A DNA stretch of 64,000 bases, from positions 19,686 through 83,685 of the forward strand of contig NZ_JMPS01000030.1 in NCBI RefSeq assembly GCF_000735455.1. The letters are read 5' to 3'. Positions within the stretch are counted from its first letter, which is position 1; the number at the start of each line of letters is the position of its first letter. The translations under genes were made by a program, and so were the position numbers. The notes beneath the pieces were generated by a model. It had not been told where the DNA came from, made no database searches, and saw only the letters and a list, made by a program, of their open reading frames with translations. Source of the DNA: Yokenella regensburgei ATCC 49455. Its GTDB lineage: Bacteria > Pseudomonadota > Gammaproteobacteria > Enterobacterales > Enterobacteriaceae. This document shows, piece by piece, positions 63,992 to 64,000 of this stretch.

Positions 63992-64000
63992 GTCTGATTG
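63976..64000 (+). CDS. Putative bacterial-microcompartment shell protein, first codons only
   Basis: Only eight residues are visible, MGDALGLI, from ATG 63976 with GGAG eight bases upstream; the window then ends. Microcompartment shell proteins of the BMC-T/H type (PduA, EutM, CmcA) begin with this kind of sequence, x-ALGLIE/ALGMIE. The form MGDALGLIETKG is one I associate with the choline-utilisation GRM2 cluster of Klebsiella. With hemF, next to which E. coli has the eut microcompartment genes, the location also fits. This is a strong hint, not proof. Confidence 0.55.

Overview
The window is chromosomal DNA from a member of the Enterobacteriaceae. Nearly every gene is a close full-length match to a well-known E. 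coli/Salmonella/Klebsiella gene. The gene order is largely that of two E. coli chromosomal neighbourhoods (kdp-gltA-sdh-suc-cyd-tol-pal, and ligA-cysK-pts-cys-hemF) joined together. The organism is not E. coli itself. The rhs region, mngRAB, yfeKS, ucpA-murRQP-yfeW and eutR are absent from the places where E. coli K-12 has them. nudI sits upstream of cysP, ERIC- and REP-type repeats are in new places, and a microcompartment-type gene begins beyond hemF. An Enterobacter/Klebsiella-like genus fits best, but the sequence alone does not let me name it.

Layout. 1-10.4 kb (minus strand): the 5' part of speF with its arrest-peptide leader speFL, then the potassium system kdpFABC with its sensor/regulator kdpDE and a KdpE operator. 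10.7-18.1 kb: ybfA, phrB, dtpD, ybgI, the 5-oxoprolinase genes pxpBCA, and nei. 18.1-29.8 kb: gltA diverging from sdhCDAB-sucABCD, that is, citrate synthase, succinate dehydrogenase, 2-oxoglutarate dehydrogenase and succinyl-CoA synthetase. 30.1-33.6 kb: FNR-type sites and cydABX-ybgE (cytochrome bd-I). 33.7-39.4 kb: ybgC-tolQRAB-pal-cpoB, the trans-envelope Tol-Pal machine. 39.5-39.8 kb: a short tRNA cluster, Lys-Val-Lys, which marks the join between the two neighbourhoods. 39.9-45.6 kb: a FlxA-like gene, yfeR, yfeH, ypeB, ligA, zipA. 45.8-56.4 kb: sulfur and PTS genes (cysZ, cysK, ptsHI-crr, pdxK, cysM, cysAWUP). 56.6-61.5 kb: nudI, yfeXYZ-ypeA, amiA-hemF.

The accessory end (61.5-64 kb) is the most unusual part. 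A TetR-family gene has a perfect FNR-type box and an 11-bp-arm palindrome directly in front of it, in a geometry that suggests an FNR-activated, self-repressed and nearly leaderless transcript. It is followed by a ToxR/MarT-like membrane-anchored regulator overlapping a FidL-like membrane partner. After a 404-bp control region with further inverted repeats comes the first codons (MGDALGLI) of what looks like a bacterial-microcompartment shell protein, cut by the right edge. I infer that these regulators sit at the head of a microcompartment operon, possibly of the choline (GRM2/cut) type. The window does not contain the enzymes needed to prove that.

Most of the remaining DNA is ordinary core genome. 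Points worth a second look are the tRNA-cluster junction, an ERIC element between ptsH and ptsI, a terminator between cysA and cysM, and the tight cysM-pdxK pair.
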